Both the position numbers and the translations under genes were made by a program. Positions 5,427 through 6,032 of a stretch of DNA of 6,032 nucleotides are shown one piece after another. This DNA comes from Gemmatimonadota bacterium (GTDB taxonomy: Bacteria; Gemmatimonadota; Gemmatimonadetes; Longimicrobiales; UBA6960). The notes beneath the pieces are model-generated. The model saw only the letters and a program-made list of their open reading frames with translations, made no database searches and was not told the DNA's origin. The DNA is taken from contig JADFLD010000146.1 of NCBI GenBank assembly GCA_022564535.1, positions 1 to 6,032 of the forward strand, in the 5' to 3' direction. Position 1 is the stretch's first letter; each line of letters opens with the position of its first letter.

Positions 5427-6032
5427 TCAGCTCGTTTCGGTGGAGGTGGCCCGTTGGCCGTCGAGCGCAAGCCGAACCCGCGATCGCAACTCCGCCGCGG
5501 AAAAGGGCTTTTGAAGAAGATCCCCCGAGTGGAGCCGCTTGTCCGTGGCCAAGAAGGGCTCGTTCATGTAGCCGGACATGAACAGGACAGGAGTTCCCGG
5601 GGCGACGAGCGCCACCCGGTCCGCCAACTCGGGACCGGTTACGCGTGGCATCACGACGTCGGTGAGCACCAAGTCCACGGGCTCCGAGGCGGACTCGATC
5701 CGCTCGATCGCGTCCTGTCCATCTACCGCGACGAGGACGGTAAAGCCCGAGTCTTCCAGCGCGCGACGTACGAAGCGACGTACGAGGTCGTCGTCTTCGA
5801 CGACCAGGACGGTTTCGGTTCCCCTCGCGCCTTCCACTATGGGCGCCCTGACAGGGCCCTGAAGCGGGCCGAGCTCCGCGAGCGGGAACCAGATCTCGAT
5901 CGTGGTGCCGGAGCCGAGGGCACTGGTGACATCGATCCGGCCTCCGGCGCGCTTCACGATTCCGTACACGGTCGACAGCCCCAATCCCGTCCCTGCCTCC
6001 ATCGGCTTCGTGGTGAAGAAGGGCTCGAAGAT
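5427..6032 (-). CDS. Hybrid histidine kinase, C-terminal part (HATPase end plus receiver), 5' end outside the window
   Basis: The last 201 residues of a two-component hybrid sensor kinase; the sensor, dimerisation and first ATPase boxes lie beyond the right edge. In visible numbering, the ATPase domain shows the F box EPFFTTK (3-9), the G2 box GTGLGLS (14-20) and a GSGTT motif (40-44), followed by IEIWFPL. After a short linker (about 51-71) comes a receiver: VLVVEDDDLVRR with the acidic pair E79-D80, phospho-acceptor D125 in LVLTDVVMP, S153 in FMSGY and K175 in LLQKPF. All residues needed for phosphotransfer are intact. The gene ends 73 bases before the TTG start of the M14 peptidase on the same strand, so they may share a transcript. 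What the kinase senses cannot be told from this part. The attached receiver suggests either a phosphorelay or self-regulation, perhaps with the stand-alone receiver at 1936-2388 as a further partner. Confidence 0.93.
   Translation of the reverse strand: MFEPFFTTKPMEAGTGLGLSTVYGIVKRAGGRIDVTSALGSGTTIEIWFPLAELGPLQGPVRAPIVEGARGTETVLVVEDDDLVRRFVRRALEDSGFTVLVAVDGQDAIERIESASEPVDLVLTDVVMPRVTGPELADRVALVAPGTPVLFMSGYMNEPFLATDKRLHSGDLLQKPFSAAELRSRVRLALDGQRATSTETS

Noticed and set aside
4565..5581. Long open plus-strand frame opposite the M14 peptidase and kinase genes
   Set aside because: It is antisense to the zinc-binding part of the peptidase, where the minus strand shows all catalytic motifs. The plus-strand reading has only biased Arg/Val/Asp/Gly composition.
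5762..5786. Repeated CGACGTACGA in the kinase receiver
   Set aside because: It codes for LVRRFVRRAL, the normal first helix of this receiver type, so the repeat follows from the protein sequence.

Overview
The window is GC-rich, compact bacterial DNA with short intergenic gaps. The best guess for its source is a Gemmatimonadota-like or similar high-GC environmental bacterium. That rests on the style of the large secreted M14 peptidase (an N-terminal PSPEEHFGF-type segment, a two-domain build and a TTG start), the pairing with DUF819, and the GC-rich third codon positions. It is an inference; no marker gene is present.

Layout from right to left on the minus strand. At the right edge (5427-6032) lies the C-terminal part of a hybrid histidine kinase: the end of the ATPase domain followed by a receiver. 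After 73 bases comes a large exported M14 zinc peptidase (2516-5353). It keeps its zinc ligands and catalytic glutamate, and carries a very acidic His/Asp linker and a C-terminal glutamine-amidotransferase-like domain that lacks a nucleophile cysteine. Three bases after its stop begins a 50-residue single-pass membrane protein (2360-2512), which is easy to miss because it is so short. These three genes could form one transcription unit.

The only convincing plus-strand gene is a stand-alone CheY/Rcp1-type receiver (1936-2388). Its 3' end overlaps the tail of the small membrane protein gene by 29 bases, tail to tail. It has no Shine-Dalgarno sequence and may be read from a leaderless transcript. 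Divergent from it, across a 142-base gap, is a complete DUF819 (YjcL-type) membrane protein (591-1793). This is followed 82 bases downstream by a Lys/Ala/Arg-rich histone H1-like protein (125-508) with a strong Shine-Dalgarno sequence. The first 124 bases hold no feature that can be assigned with confidence.

Functionally, the right half combines sensing (hybrid kinase), periplasmic or extracellular peptide breakdown (M14 peptidase) and a small membrane partner. The left half holds a predicted transporter-like protein and a nucleoid-type basic protein. No mobile element, CRISPR array, rRNA or tRNA was seen. The less ordinary features are the hidden 50-residue protein and the acidic linker, which contains a 21-base tandem duplication.
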